From Aliarcobacter sp. (GTDB lineage: Bacteria; Campylobacterota; Campylobacteria; Campylobacterales; Arcobacteraceae): a stretch of 7,199 nucleotides of DNA. Of the stretch, positions 1-5,804 are shown one piece after another. A program made the translations under genes and the position numbers. The stretch is from NCBI GenBank assembly GCA_023268955.1, contig JALRJW010000045.1, forward strand, positions 1-7,199, in the 5' to 3' direction. The first letter of the stretch is position 1. Each line of letters starts with the position of its first letter. The notes beneath the pieces were generated by a model. The model was given only the letters and a program-made list of their open reading frames with translations. It was not told the DNA's origin and searched no databases.

Positions 1-3
1 TAA

Positions 4-483
4 TTATTTTGGTGAAACCCTTGGATGGTTTGAGTTGAATTTATCTAGCTCAGTTAATGAATTTAAAGAAAAGATTATTGCTTCTAGACGTGATGTTAGA
101 GGCAATAGTTTTACTTCTACAGGAGTACCTTCCCAGATACCATGTTTAGTACAGTAACCGTGAGCTACTAAGTTTAATTTTTTACCAGTTGGGATAATAG
201 TAAAAGTTGTTGTGTTATGAGCTTTAACATTTCCTAAAGTTCCTGGTACATATGTAGCTTTTGCTAATAATGTTTCACCATTAAATAAAGAAACAGACTC
301 AATATAGTGATCGAAATCATCTGGGTGAGTATACTCGTTCCCCATTTTAACAGTAACTTCAAATGGCTCACCTGCTTTTGCTGTGTCAGCACAGTGGATA
401 AACGGTGAGTGTCTATCAATTAAATCTTTTTTAGCTTCTCTTTCTACAGTGTCGATATCAACATATTTATTAATTTTTGGCAT
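4..483 (-). CDS. Class II superoxide reductase (neelaredoxin/desulfoferrodoxin family)
   Basis: Predicted to reduce superoxide to hydrogen peroxide at a mononuclear Fe(His)4Cys centre in the cytoplasm, without making oxygen; a rubredoxin-type donor is usual for the family. The protein is 159 residues. The expected ligands are visible: H25 in DRHSP, H53 and H59 in the HPDDFDHYI block, and C111 and H114 in the YCTKHGIWEG block. There is no N-terminal desulforedoxin (Cys4) domain, which makes it class II. The normal EKH motif before the first ligand reads D23-R24-H25 here, a conservative but unusual change. About 35 residues follow the point where short family members end, and I recognise no domain in them. 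The ATG is supported by an AGGAG Shine-Dalgarno 7 bases upstream. It diverges from thiL and has its own promoter. No signal peptide is seen. The family call is confident; the biochemical class is by homology. Confidence 0.88.
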   Translation of the reverse strand: MPKINKYVDIDTVEREAKKDLIDRHSPFIHCADTAKAGEPFEVTVKMGNEYTHPDDFDHYIESVSLFNGETLLAKATYVPGTLGNVKAHNTTTFTIIPTGKKLNLVAHGYCTKHGIWEGTPVEVKLLPLTSRLEAIIFSLNSLTELDKFNSNHPRVSPK

Positions 484-490
484 AAATATT

Positions 491-495
491 CTCCT
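491..495 (-). promoter_or_regulatory. Ribosome binding site of the superoxide reductase gene
   Basis: On the minus strand AGGAG stands 7 bases before the ATG at 483. This is the strongest Shine-Dalgarno in the window and it fixes the start. Confidence 0.8.
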
Positions 496-517
496 ATTAA
501 TTTAAATTTGTACTTGC

Positions 518-546
518 ATTATACTATAAAATTATTTAAATTTAAA
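518..546 (-). promoter_or_regulatory. Sigma-70-type promoter of the superoxide reductase gene
   Basis: Read on the minus strand, a perfect TATAAT occupies 523-518. A poor TTTAAA lies at the -35 position (546-541) after a 17-base spacer. The predicted transcription start is near 511, giving a leader of about 28 bases that includes the AGGAG. A weak -35 with a good -10 is normal for Campylobacterota vegetative promoters. It is inferred from sequence only. Confidence 0.55.
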
Positions 547-548
547 TA
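533..548. repeat. 16-bp perfect palindrome over the -35 region, possible operator
   Basis: The sequence TATTTAAATTTAAATA is its own reverse complement and covers the -35 position of the superoxide reductase promoter. A shorter related palindrome, AATTTAAATT at 499-508, lies just after the predicted transcription start. A pair of related palindromes on either side of a -10 box could be repressor sites, for example for a peroxide- or iron-responsive Fur-family regulator. AT-rich DNA also produces such palindromes by chance, so operator function is inference. Confidence 0.3.
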
Positions 549-607
549 GGATAATTATAGTCTTATTTGAAAATTAATAAAATAGTTTCGAAAAAACAAC
601 TTTTTTG

Positions 608-613
608 TATAGT
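608..613 (+). promoter_or_regulatory. Candidate -10 box for thiL
   Basis: TATAGT at 608-613 follows a run of six T. Transcription from it would begin near 620, leaving almost no leader before the ATG at 623 and about 12 bases before the ATG at 632. A second TATAGT at 556-561 would give a leader of about 55-65 bases that includes the AAGG at 615-618. The sequence does not decide between them. Confidence 0.3.
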
Positions 614-622
614 TAAGGTAAA

Positions 623-1468
623 ATGTTAGTTATGAATAAAGAAGATTTTTTTATAAGTTTATTTAAAAACAAAAATAGCAGAAGCAATATAATCGGTGAT
701 GATGGTGCCGTAATTGGAAATATGGTTTACTCAATGGATGCTTTTTTTGAAAATGTTCATTTCAAAAAAGAGTGGATGACTCTAAAACAAATTGCTTACA
801 AATCTATGATTGTAAATATTTCTGATGCGATTGCAATGAACTCAATACCAAAATATGCACTTTTAACAGTTGCAATTCCAAAGAGTTTTTCAAAAGAAGA
901 GCTAAAAGAACTTGCAAAAGGTTTCAAAAAAGCAGCAAAAAAATTTGGAATTAAGATAATTGGTGGAGATACAATTTCAAATGAAAAACTTGATATTTCA
1001 ATTACAGTAATTTCAAAAACTAAAAATCCAATTTATAGATCTAACGCAAGAATAGGTGATATAGTTTGTTATACAAACGAACTTGGATCTTGTCAAAAAG
1101 ATTTGCAAAAACTTTTTGATGGGAAAAAAATATCAAAAAATTCTAAGTTTATTAAACCTAAATTAAATCCAGAGTTTTTTTATGAAGCTTCAAAATATAT
1201 AAATTGCGCTTTAGATATATCAGATGGTTTAGGTTTTGAATTGCAAAGAATATCAAATTCATCAAAAGTAGGGTTCGAATTTTTTGATGATATACCTAGC
1301 GATATTTTATCTTCGGGTGAAGAGTATGAAATACTTTTTACTTTTGATGAAAAATATCGAGAAAAGTTAGAAAAAATTGCGAATAAACATGATGTAAAGC
1401 TTAATTTTATTGCAAAAGTTAAAGAAGGTACATACGAATCTAATTTAACAAACCATCATTTTAAATAA
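623..1468 (+). CDS. thiL: Thiamine-monophosphate kinase
   Basis: ThiL phosphorylates thiamine monophosphate with ATP to give thiamine diphosphate, the last step of cofactor synthesis, in the cytoplasm. The ThiL/PurM-type fold is recognisable in order: GDDGAV at residues 25-30, D39 with the following ENVHF, NISD at 65-68 (metal-binding), GGDT at 114-117, DISDGL at 197-202, and SGEEYEILF at 230-238, which corresponds to the family's GGEDYELLF. At 281 residues it is shorter than the roughly 320 of E. coli ThiL, as I recall for other Campylobacterota. An in-frame ATG at 632 is an alternative start. The AAGG at 615-618 is 4 bases from the first ATG and 13 from the second, so neither spacing is ideal, and MNKEDFF from the second resembles the usual N-terminus. 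truD follows after 34 bases and is probably cotranscribed. Confidence 0.9.
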   Translation: MLVMNKEDFFISLFKNKNSRSNIIGDDGAVIGNMVYSMDAFFENVHFKKEWMTLKQIAYKSMIVNISDAIAMNSIPKYALLTVAIPKSFSKEELKELAKGFKKAAKKFGIKIIGGDTISNEKLDISITVISKTKNPIYRSNARIGDIVCYTNELGSCQKDLQKLFDGKKISKNSKFIKPKLNPEFFYEASKYINCALDISDGLGFELQRISNSSKVGFEFFDDIPSDILSSGEEYEILFTFDEKYREKLEKIANKHDVKLNFIAKVKEGTYESNLTNHHFK

Positions 1469-1492
1469 TAAAATCATAAATCAAATATAATC

Positions 1493-1497
1493 AAGGA
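1493..1497 (+). promoter_or_regulatory. Ribosome binding site deciding the TTG start of truD
   Basis: AAGGA stands 5 bases before the TTG at 1503. There is no ATG in the right place, so this site supports a non-ATG start. Confidence 0.65.
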
Positions 1498-1502
1498 AAA
1501 AA

Positions 1503-2567
1503 TTGGAAAATTTACAAAGATATTTAAGTCATTCAAAAATAGATGTAGTTTTTAAGCAATCAAAGGATGACTTTGTTGTTACAGAAGAGCCATTATATGA
1601 GTTTTCAGGTGAGGGTGAACACTTAGTTATAAAAATTAGAAAAAAAGATTTAGCAACATGGGATGCTATCGAAATATTGGCAAATTTTTTAGGGTGTTCA
1701 AGTAGAGAGTTTGGATATGCAGGTTTAAAAGATAAAAATGCGATGACTATTCAGTCTATTTCTATTCACAAAAAATTTGAAGAGAAACTTGATACTTTTT
1801 CACATCCAAATATCAAAATACTTGAAAAAACTTATCATAATAATAAGATAAAAGTAGGACATCTAAAAGGAAATCATTTTTTTGTAAGACTTAAAAGAGT
1901 TACTTTAGTTGATGCAAAAAAAATGGAAACAATTTTAACAAAGATTGTAAACTTTGGTATGCCAAATTATTTTGGTTTTCAAAGATTTGGAGTTGAAGGG
2001 AATAATTACCAAAAAGGTAAAGATATTATTGCTGGAAAGTTAGTTGAAAGAAAAAGAAACTTAAAACAAATGTATATCAATGCTTATCAAAGTTATCTTT
2101 TTAATTCTTGGCTTTCAAAAAGAATTGAAATTTCAAAGTTAATAGAAGCATTTGAGCCTAAGGAAATTTATGAAAAGATTAATTTACCTTTAGATATTGT
2201 AAAAGTTATGAAGTCTCAAGAACATCCTTTTAAAGTAATTCCTGGTGATCTTTTTTCTCACTATCCTTATGGAAGAGTTTTCATTATTGAAGATTTGGAA
2301 GAAGAAGCTGCTAAATTTTTTGCTAGAGATAGAGTTCCTACGGGACTTTTAGCAGGAAAAAGAGTAAAGTTAGCTGAAGGAATAGCAAGAGAAATTGAAA
2401 AAGATTTTGATGAGATAACAAAAGAAGATGGTTCTAGAAGATTCGCATGGGTTTTCCCTGAAAATATTGAAAGTAATTACAAAGAAGATAAAAACTGGAT
2501 GGAGTTGAATTTTTACTTGCCAAAAGGTTCTTATGCTACAGAATTAATCGCAGAATTAATACATTAA
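1503..2567 (+). CDS. truD: tRNA pseudouridine(13) synthase TruD
   Basis: TruD isomerises uridine 13 of certain tRNAs (tRNA-Glu in E. coli) to pseudouridine. The 354-residue product is close to the 349 of E. coli. The catalytic block GYAGLKDKNAMTIQ lies at residues 71-84, with D77 as the nucleophile. LKGNHFFVRL (121-130) and NYFGFQRFG (155-163) are further hallmarks, followed by the AYQSYLFNSWL helix at the start of the TRUD insertion domain. Near the C-terminus come a GSRRFAW segment and LPKGSYATELIAEL, both typical of the family. Translation starts at TTG, supported by the AAGGA upstream. It lies between thiL (34-base gap) and the small CheZ-like gene (15-base gap), all on the same strand, so a three-gene transcript is likely. 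All key motifs are intact. Confidence 0.95.
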   Translation: MENLQRYLSHSKIDVVFKQSKDDFVVTEEPLYEFSGEGEHLVIKIRKKDLATWDAIEILANFLGCSSREFGYAGLKDKNAMTIQSISIHKKFEEKLDTFSHPNIKILEKTYHNNKIKVGHLKGNHFFVRLKRVTLVDAKKMETILTKIVNFGMPNYFGFQRFGVEGNNYQKGKDIIAGKLVERKRNLKQMYINAYQSYLFNSWLSKRIEISKLIEAFEPKEIYEKINLPLDIVKVMKSQEHPFKVIPGDLFSHYPYGRVFIIEDLEEEAAKFFARDRVPTGLLAGKRVKLAEGIAREIEKDFDEITKEDGSRRFAWVFPENIESNYKEDKNWMELNFYLPKGSYATELIAELIH

Positions 2568-2570
2568 TAC

Positions 2571-2575
2571 AAGGA
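2571..2575 (+). promoter_or_regulatory. Ribosome binding site deciding the GTG start at 2583
   Basis: AAGGA lies 7 bases before the GTG that opens the 117-codon frame. This is good spacing, and it supports translation of this small gene from a non-ATG codon. Confidence 0.65.
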
Positions 2576-2582
2576 TTATATT

Positions 2583-2936
2583 GTGACTTATGATGAATTA
2601 TTGTTTGAATTAAAAGATGTAATAAAAGAAACGGAACAAAATGCTTCAATTATTCATGATAATTTAGAATTAATTAGTTCTAAAATCAATGAAAATATTT
2701 CACTTTTAGGTCATGAAAAAGATTTTATAAACGAATCAATCTCTCAATGCTTAGGTGTATTGCAGCATCAAGATATTCATAGACAAAAAATAGAAAGAGT
2801 AATTAGTTTTGTTTGCGATTATAATAATATTGAAAAAGAAAAATTCAATATTTCTCCTGTTGCAAAAAATATAGATTCTGATGATAATATGAGTTCTGAG
2901 GAACTTGAAGCTTTAATCAAACAAATGAACTCTTAA
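2583..2936 (+). CDS. Small helical protein, candidate minimal CheZ-like chemotaxis phosphatase
   Basis: The 117-residue product has no signal peptide or membrane segment and looks mostly helical and acidic. Residues 60-73 read LQHQDIHRQKIERV. This resembles the active-site helix of CheZ, where D143 and Q147 of the E. coli enzyme (FQDLTGQVIKR) coordinate magnesium and position water to hydrolyse CheY-P; here D64 and Q68 keep the DxxxQ spacing. After a polar linker (about 85-102) the protein ends in an acidic amphipathic segment, MSSEELEALIKQM (103-115). It is reminiscent of the CheY-binding C-terminal peptide of CheZ (SQDQVDDLLDSLG) and of FliM-type CheY-binding peptides. CheZ is about 214 residues in E. 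coli, so this would be a minimal form with one short helical hairpin. It starts at GTG, follows truD by 15 bases, and converges on a chemoreceptor gene, which fits a chemotaxis role. Real coding is likely; the phosphatase function is inference. It could instead be an uncharacterised MCP-associated helical protein. Confidence 0.6.
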   Translation: MTYDELLFELKDVIKETEQNASIIHDNLELISSKINENISLLGHEKDFINESISQCLGVLQHQDIHRQKIERVISFVCDYNNIEKEKFNISPVAKNIDSDDNMSSEELEALIKQMNS

Positions 2937-2947
2937 GTTCATTTGTT
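2920..2947. terminator. Hairpin terminator shared by the convergent genes
   Basis: AACAAATGAACT (2920-2931) and AGTTCATTTGTT (2936-2947) form a perfect 12-bp stem around the 4-base loop CTTA. The stop codon of the CheZ-like gene (2934-2936) lies in the loop and the first base of the right arm, and the MCP stop codon begins 8 bases further on (2955-2957). The plus-strand flank is T-rich (CTTTTATTTATTT) but has no clean T run, and the minus-strand flank is weaker. It probably ends transcription from both sides, better on the plus strand. Confidence 0.7.
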
Positions 2948-2954
2948 ATCACTT

Positions 2955-5144
2955 TTATTTATTTGAGCAAACTTCTGATTTTAAGTTATTTAAAGTTAAG
3001 AAAATCTCATCTGTTTTAGAATCAACATTTCTAGCTTTTTCTTTTAATTGTTCATTTGTTTCTTTGATGTGATTAGCATCAACTAATGTTTGTAGATCAT
3101 TTGTTAACTCGTTATTTAATGAAATAATTTTGTCTAATGTATGATAATTAATAGACGAATTAGCTTTGTAATTATTTGCCCAATTCGTAATAGAATTAAC
3201 AGTTTCTACACTATATGATTCATAGCTTCCAAGTTTTGCAAAAGTAGAATCTTTAGCATTAAGTAAATCAACCTTTAGTTGAGCTGTATCATATACTAAA
3301 TCAACATCACAAACTTTATCCATAGCATCTTTTAAGAATTTAGCCCTTGATGCTGCTGTAACTAATGAATTTGACATTTGAGATATTTTTTCAGCCATTC
3401 CTGAAATATCATCAGCAACTTGAGCATTTTTTTGTGTCGCTTGATCTAAAGTATTAATTGCATCATTAATTTGAATAATACCTTTTTCTTGCTCTTTTGA
3501 TGCTGTTGCAACTTCTTCTATAATATTAATTGTATTAGTGATATTATCATTTAATTCTTGATAACCTTGAATCATATTATCAGAGATTAGTTTACCTGAT
3601 TCTGTTTTGCTAGTAGCTATTTCAACAATATTTTTAATATCTCTAGCAGCTTCTGCTGATCTGTTTGCTAGATTTCTAACTTCAGCTGCAACAACAGCAA
3701 AACCTTTTCCAGCTTCACCAGCAGTTGCTGCTTCAACAGCTGCATTTAAAGATAAAATATTAGTTTGGAAAGCAATTTGATCAATAATTTCAATTGCTTC
3801 ATTAATAGAAGAAACATGTTTATTTATATCATCCATAGATGTAGCTGTTTCATTCGCAAGTTTTAATCCATGTTGTGCTGATACAGTAACGCTTTGAGCA
3901 TATTGTGACATTCTTACAGTTGATTGAGTATTTGATCTAATATTAGCTGTAATTTCTTCTAATGCTGCAGCTGTTTCTTCTAAAGAGGCCGCTTGTTGAT
4001 TTGATGAAATAGAAAGTCTATTTGATGCTTCACTTAGTGAGTGAGTATTGGTATTTAAAACATTTCCTGTGTTCATAATCATTGCTAAGATTTCTGAAGT
4101 ATTATTCCCAACTAACTTTATTCCAGCTGTCAATGAACCTAAATCTCCAAAAATATTTTCATCATTAATTTTTGAGTCAAATTTTGATTCAGCATAAGCT
4201 CTTAATGTAGTATTTATTGAATCTAGAGTTGATTTTGTTGTTTCAATCATATTGTTAAGTTTATTTTTTAAATCTTCAACATGTGGATTTGAGGCATTGC
4301 TTTGTACATTATAAACAAAGAAACCATTTTTTGTTTTTTCTAAAACATCATTAGCTTCATTAATTACAATTTCATCTTGTTTTAATCCATCTCTAACTTT
4401 TTGCATATACGAGTTAAATAAGTTTGAAACTTCGCCAACTTCATCTTTAGAACTAACATTTAAAGTAATATTCGGATCATTAGATTTTAAAAGGTTGTTA
4501 AATCCTTCTTTCAATTGATCAATTGATTTTGTAGATCTTTTAACAATAATGAAGATTAATCCTATTGTAAGCGCTCCTAGTAATAAAGAAATTGATGAAA
4601 TTTTGAAAATTAATTCAGCAATATTTGAATCAGCCTCATCTAAAGAGAAAGTTAAATCCATTACTCCAATTACATCACCTTCTGATTGATTAACGTGGCA
4701 CATTAAACACTCTTGAGAAGCAATCATAGGTTTGATCATTCTTAAGCTATGACCGTCTTTATCTTCTGATTCTATAATTTTATTCTCTTTAGTGTCAAAT
4801 GCAGTTAAAATGTTTTCATCATTTGTGTATGTAGCACCTTCTTCTGGATACATTTCCATTAGAGATTTGCTTTTTGCAACAGTTAGATGAGAAACTCCTT
4901 TTATGTTTGCAGCATCATTTTCTGCTTTTTTTATTTGAGCAGGATCTCCTGTATTCATTGCATTTCTAAGGCTCTGGAAAATTGCACTGTTAAGCATGTC
5001 TAAATTCTCTTTAGTTTTTGCTATTGAATCTTCAGAAACTTTTGATGTTGTATACATTACAACACTAATACTACTTAATGCCATAAGCACAAAGAGTGAA
5101 AAAATTATTTTTGTACTGATCTTTCTTGTTATAAAATCAAACAC
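2955..5144 (-). CDS. Methyl-accepting chemotaxis protein with periplasmic c-type haem sensor domain
   Basis: A membrane chemoreceptor that would control CheA through CheW. Numbering is from the GTG at 5144 (729 residues). TM1 is about 11-33 and TM2 about 178-202, so residues 34-177 are periplasmic. That domain carries C146-L-M-C149-H150, a CxxCH haem-c attachment motif, followed by GDVIGVMDLTFSL. This arrangement is known in haem-c PAS-like MCP sensors of Geobacter and in DUF3365/Tll0287-like domains. Next come a HAMP region (about 202-251), a second HAMP-like linker (about 253-341), and the cytoplasmic coiled coil. The hairpin tip EAATAGEAGKGFAVVA is at 471-486, and likely methylation pairs are E389/E390 and E396/E397. 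The C-terminal 115 or so residues resemble a CZB zinc-binding domain that has lost its His/Cys ligands. No CheR-tethering pentapeptide is present. The GTG has AAAGG 7 bases upstream. A TTG at 5171 extends the frame but falls at the promoter. The ligand is unknown; redox, oxygen or NO sensing is plausible. Confidence 0.9.
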   Translation of the reverse strand: MFDFITRKISTKIIFSLFVLMALSSISVVMYTTSKVSEDSIAKTKENLDMLNSAIFQSLRNAMNTGDPAQIKKAENDAANIKGVSHLTVAKSKSLMEMYPEEGATYTNDENILTAFDTKENKIIESEDKDGHSLRMIKPMIASQECLMCHVNQSEGDVIGVMDLTFSLDEADSNIAELIFKISSISLLLGALTIGLIFIIVKRSTKSIDQLKEGFNNLLKSNDPNITLNVSSKDEVGEVSNLFNSYMQKVRDGLKQDEIVINEANDVLEKTKNGFFVYNVQSNASNPHVEDLKNKLNNMIETTKSTLDSINTTLRAYAESKFDSKINDENIFGDLGSLTAGIKLVGNNTSEILAMIMNTGNVLNTNTHSLSEASNRLSISSNQQAASLEETAAALEEITANIRSNTQSTVRMSQYAQSVTVSAQHGLKLANETATSMDDINKHVSSINEAIEIIDQIAFQTNILSLNAAVEAATAGEAGKGFAVVAAEVRNLANRSAEAARDIKNIVEIATSKTESGKLISDNMIQGYQELNDNITNTINIIEEVATASKEQEKGIIQINDAINTLDQATQKNAQVADDISGMAEKISQMSNSLVTAASRAKFLKDAMDKVCDVDLVYDTAQLKVDLLNAKDSTFAKLGSYESYSVETVNSITNWANNYKANSSINYHTLDKIISLNNELTNDLQTLVDANHIKETNEQLKEKARNVDSKTDEIFLTLNNLKSEVCSNK

Positions 5145-5151
5145 GACACAA

Positions 5152-5156
5152 CCTTT
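5152..5156 (-). promoter_or_regulatory. Ribosome binding site deciding the GTG start of the MCP
   Basis: Read on the minus strand, AAAGG (5156-5152) is 7 bases before the GTG at 5144. The TTG at 5171, which would add nine residues, has no comparable site before it. Confidence 0.65.
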
Positions 5157-5173
5157 AATATTTAAGTACAATT

Positions 5174-5183
5174 ATTATATAAT
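5174..5183. promoter_or_regulatory. Overlapping divergent -10 boxes for the MCP and ruvA
   Basis: TATAAT is present on the plus strand at 5178-5183 and on the minus strand at 5179-5174, sharing two base pairs. The minus-strand box would start transcription near 5167, giving a leader of about 22 bases to the MCP GTG at 5144. The plus-strand box would start near 5190, about 36 bases before the ruvA ATG. No good -35 is visible on either side, which is usual in this phylum. RNA polymerase could not occupy both at once. Confidence 0.5.
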
Positions 5184-5225
5184 GAAATTTATTCATATTA
5201 AATTAAATTCAAAGTGAAATATTAA

Positions 5226-5786
5226 ATGATTGTAGGCTTACGAGGTAGAATAGTTAAAAAAGAACCAACTGTTATACACATGGATGTAAATGGTGTGGTA
5301 TATGAAGTTTTTGTATCTATAAATTGTAGTGCAAAAATCACTGAAGAAAATATTATTTTAAACACAACACATATTATTAAAGAAGATTCTCAATCTTTGT
5401 ATGGTTTCTTAGATATCAATGAAAAAAAATTATTTGATACAGTAATCAAAATTAATGGAGTAGGGCCAAAGGTTGCTTTAGCTATTTGTTCGACATTTAC
5501 TCCAACATCTTTTTCTCAAATTGTTTCAAATAATGATGTTAGTATGTTAAAAAGAGTTCCTGGTATTGGACCAAAGGGTGCAAGCAGAATTTTAGTTGAA
5601 TTATCAGGATTTATAATTACATCTGAAAATGAAAATGACACTTCGTCTAATTCACATTTTGAAGCGCAATTAGCTTTAGAAAGTTTAGGTTTCAAAAAAG
5701 ATATTATTTCAAAAGTATTGAAAAGTTGTACTTCTACTTTAACTTCTGATTTAGTAAAAGAAGCATTAAAACAATTACAAAAATAG
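5226..5786 (+). CDS. ruvA: Holliday junction branch migration protein RuvA
   Basis: RuvA binds four-way DNA junctions as a tetramer and loads the RuvB motor for branch migration in recombination repair. The 186-residue product has the three expected domains. The N-terminal OB fold begins MIVGLRGRIV and contains E53-D54, matching the acidic pin that faces the junction centre, followed by LYGF (58-61). Two helix-hairpin-helix DNA-binding motifs come next: NGVGPKVALAI (77-87) and PGIGPKGASRIL (112-123). A short linker leads to the C-terminal RuvB-binding domain (EAQLALESLGF onwards). The Shine-Dalgarno is weak (AAGTGA about 8 bases before the ATG), but MIVGLRG is the standard start. ddl follows 18 bases later. 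ruvA next to ddl recurs in Campylobacter by my recollection, and ruvB is not adjacent here. Confidence 0.96.
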   Translation: MIVGLRGRIVKKEPTVIHMDVNGVVYEVFVSINCSAKITEENIILNTTHIIKEDSQSLYGFLDINEKKLFDTVIKINGVGPKVALAICSTFTPTSFSQIVSNNDVSMLKRVPGIGPKGASRILVELSGFIITSENENDTSSNSHFEAQLALESLGFKKDIISKVLKSCTSTLTSDLVKEALKQLQK

Positions 5787-5804
5787 ATTAAAGGATTTTT
5801 ATTA

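Noticed and set aside
4..483. SoxY/SoxZ-like sulfur carrier as an alternative identity for the first gene
   Set aside because: The five iron ligands of superoxide reductase are all present in the right order, and there is no C-terminal GGCG-type carrier motif.
590..607. A6/T6 inverted pairing in the region before thiL as a hairpin terminator
   Set aside because: Only A-T pairs with mismatched flanks and no following T run. It is too weak to be a terminator.
646..1178. Several 7-base A or T runs inside thiL as possible phase-variation switches
   Set aside because: Runs this short are expected in such AT-rich coding DNA. The frame is intact, and thiL is a housekeeping gene, not a surface structure gene.
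1486..1491. TATAAT just upstream of truD as a separate promoter
   Set aside because: Transcription would start near 1498, after the AAGGA at 1493-1497, removing the ribosome binding site. Read-through from thiL is more likely.
4996..5217. A 73-codon open frame on the plus strand, antisense to the MCP N-terminus
   Set aside because: It lies almost entirely inside the MCP coding strand's complement, its translation is the mirror of the MCP TM1 region, and it shows no family motif. It is a shadow frame.
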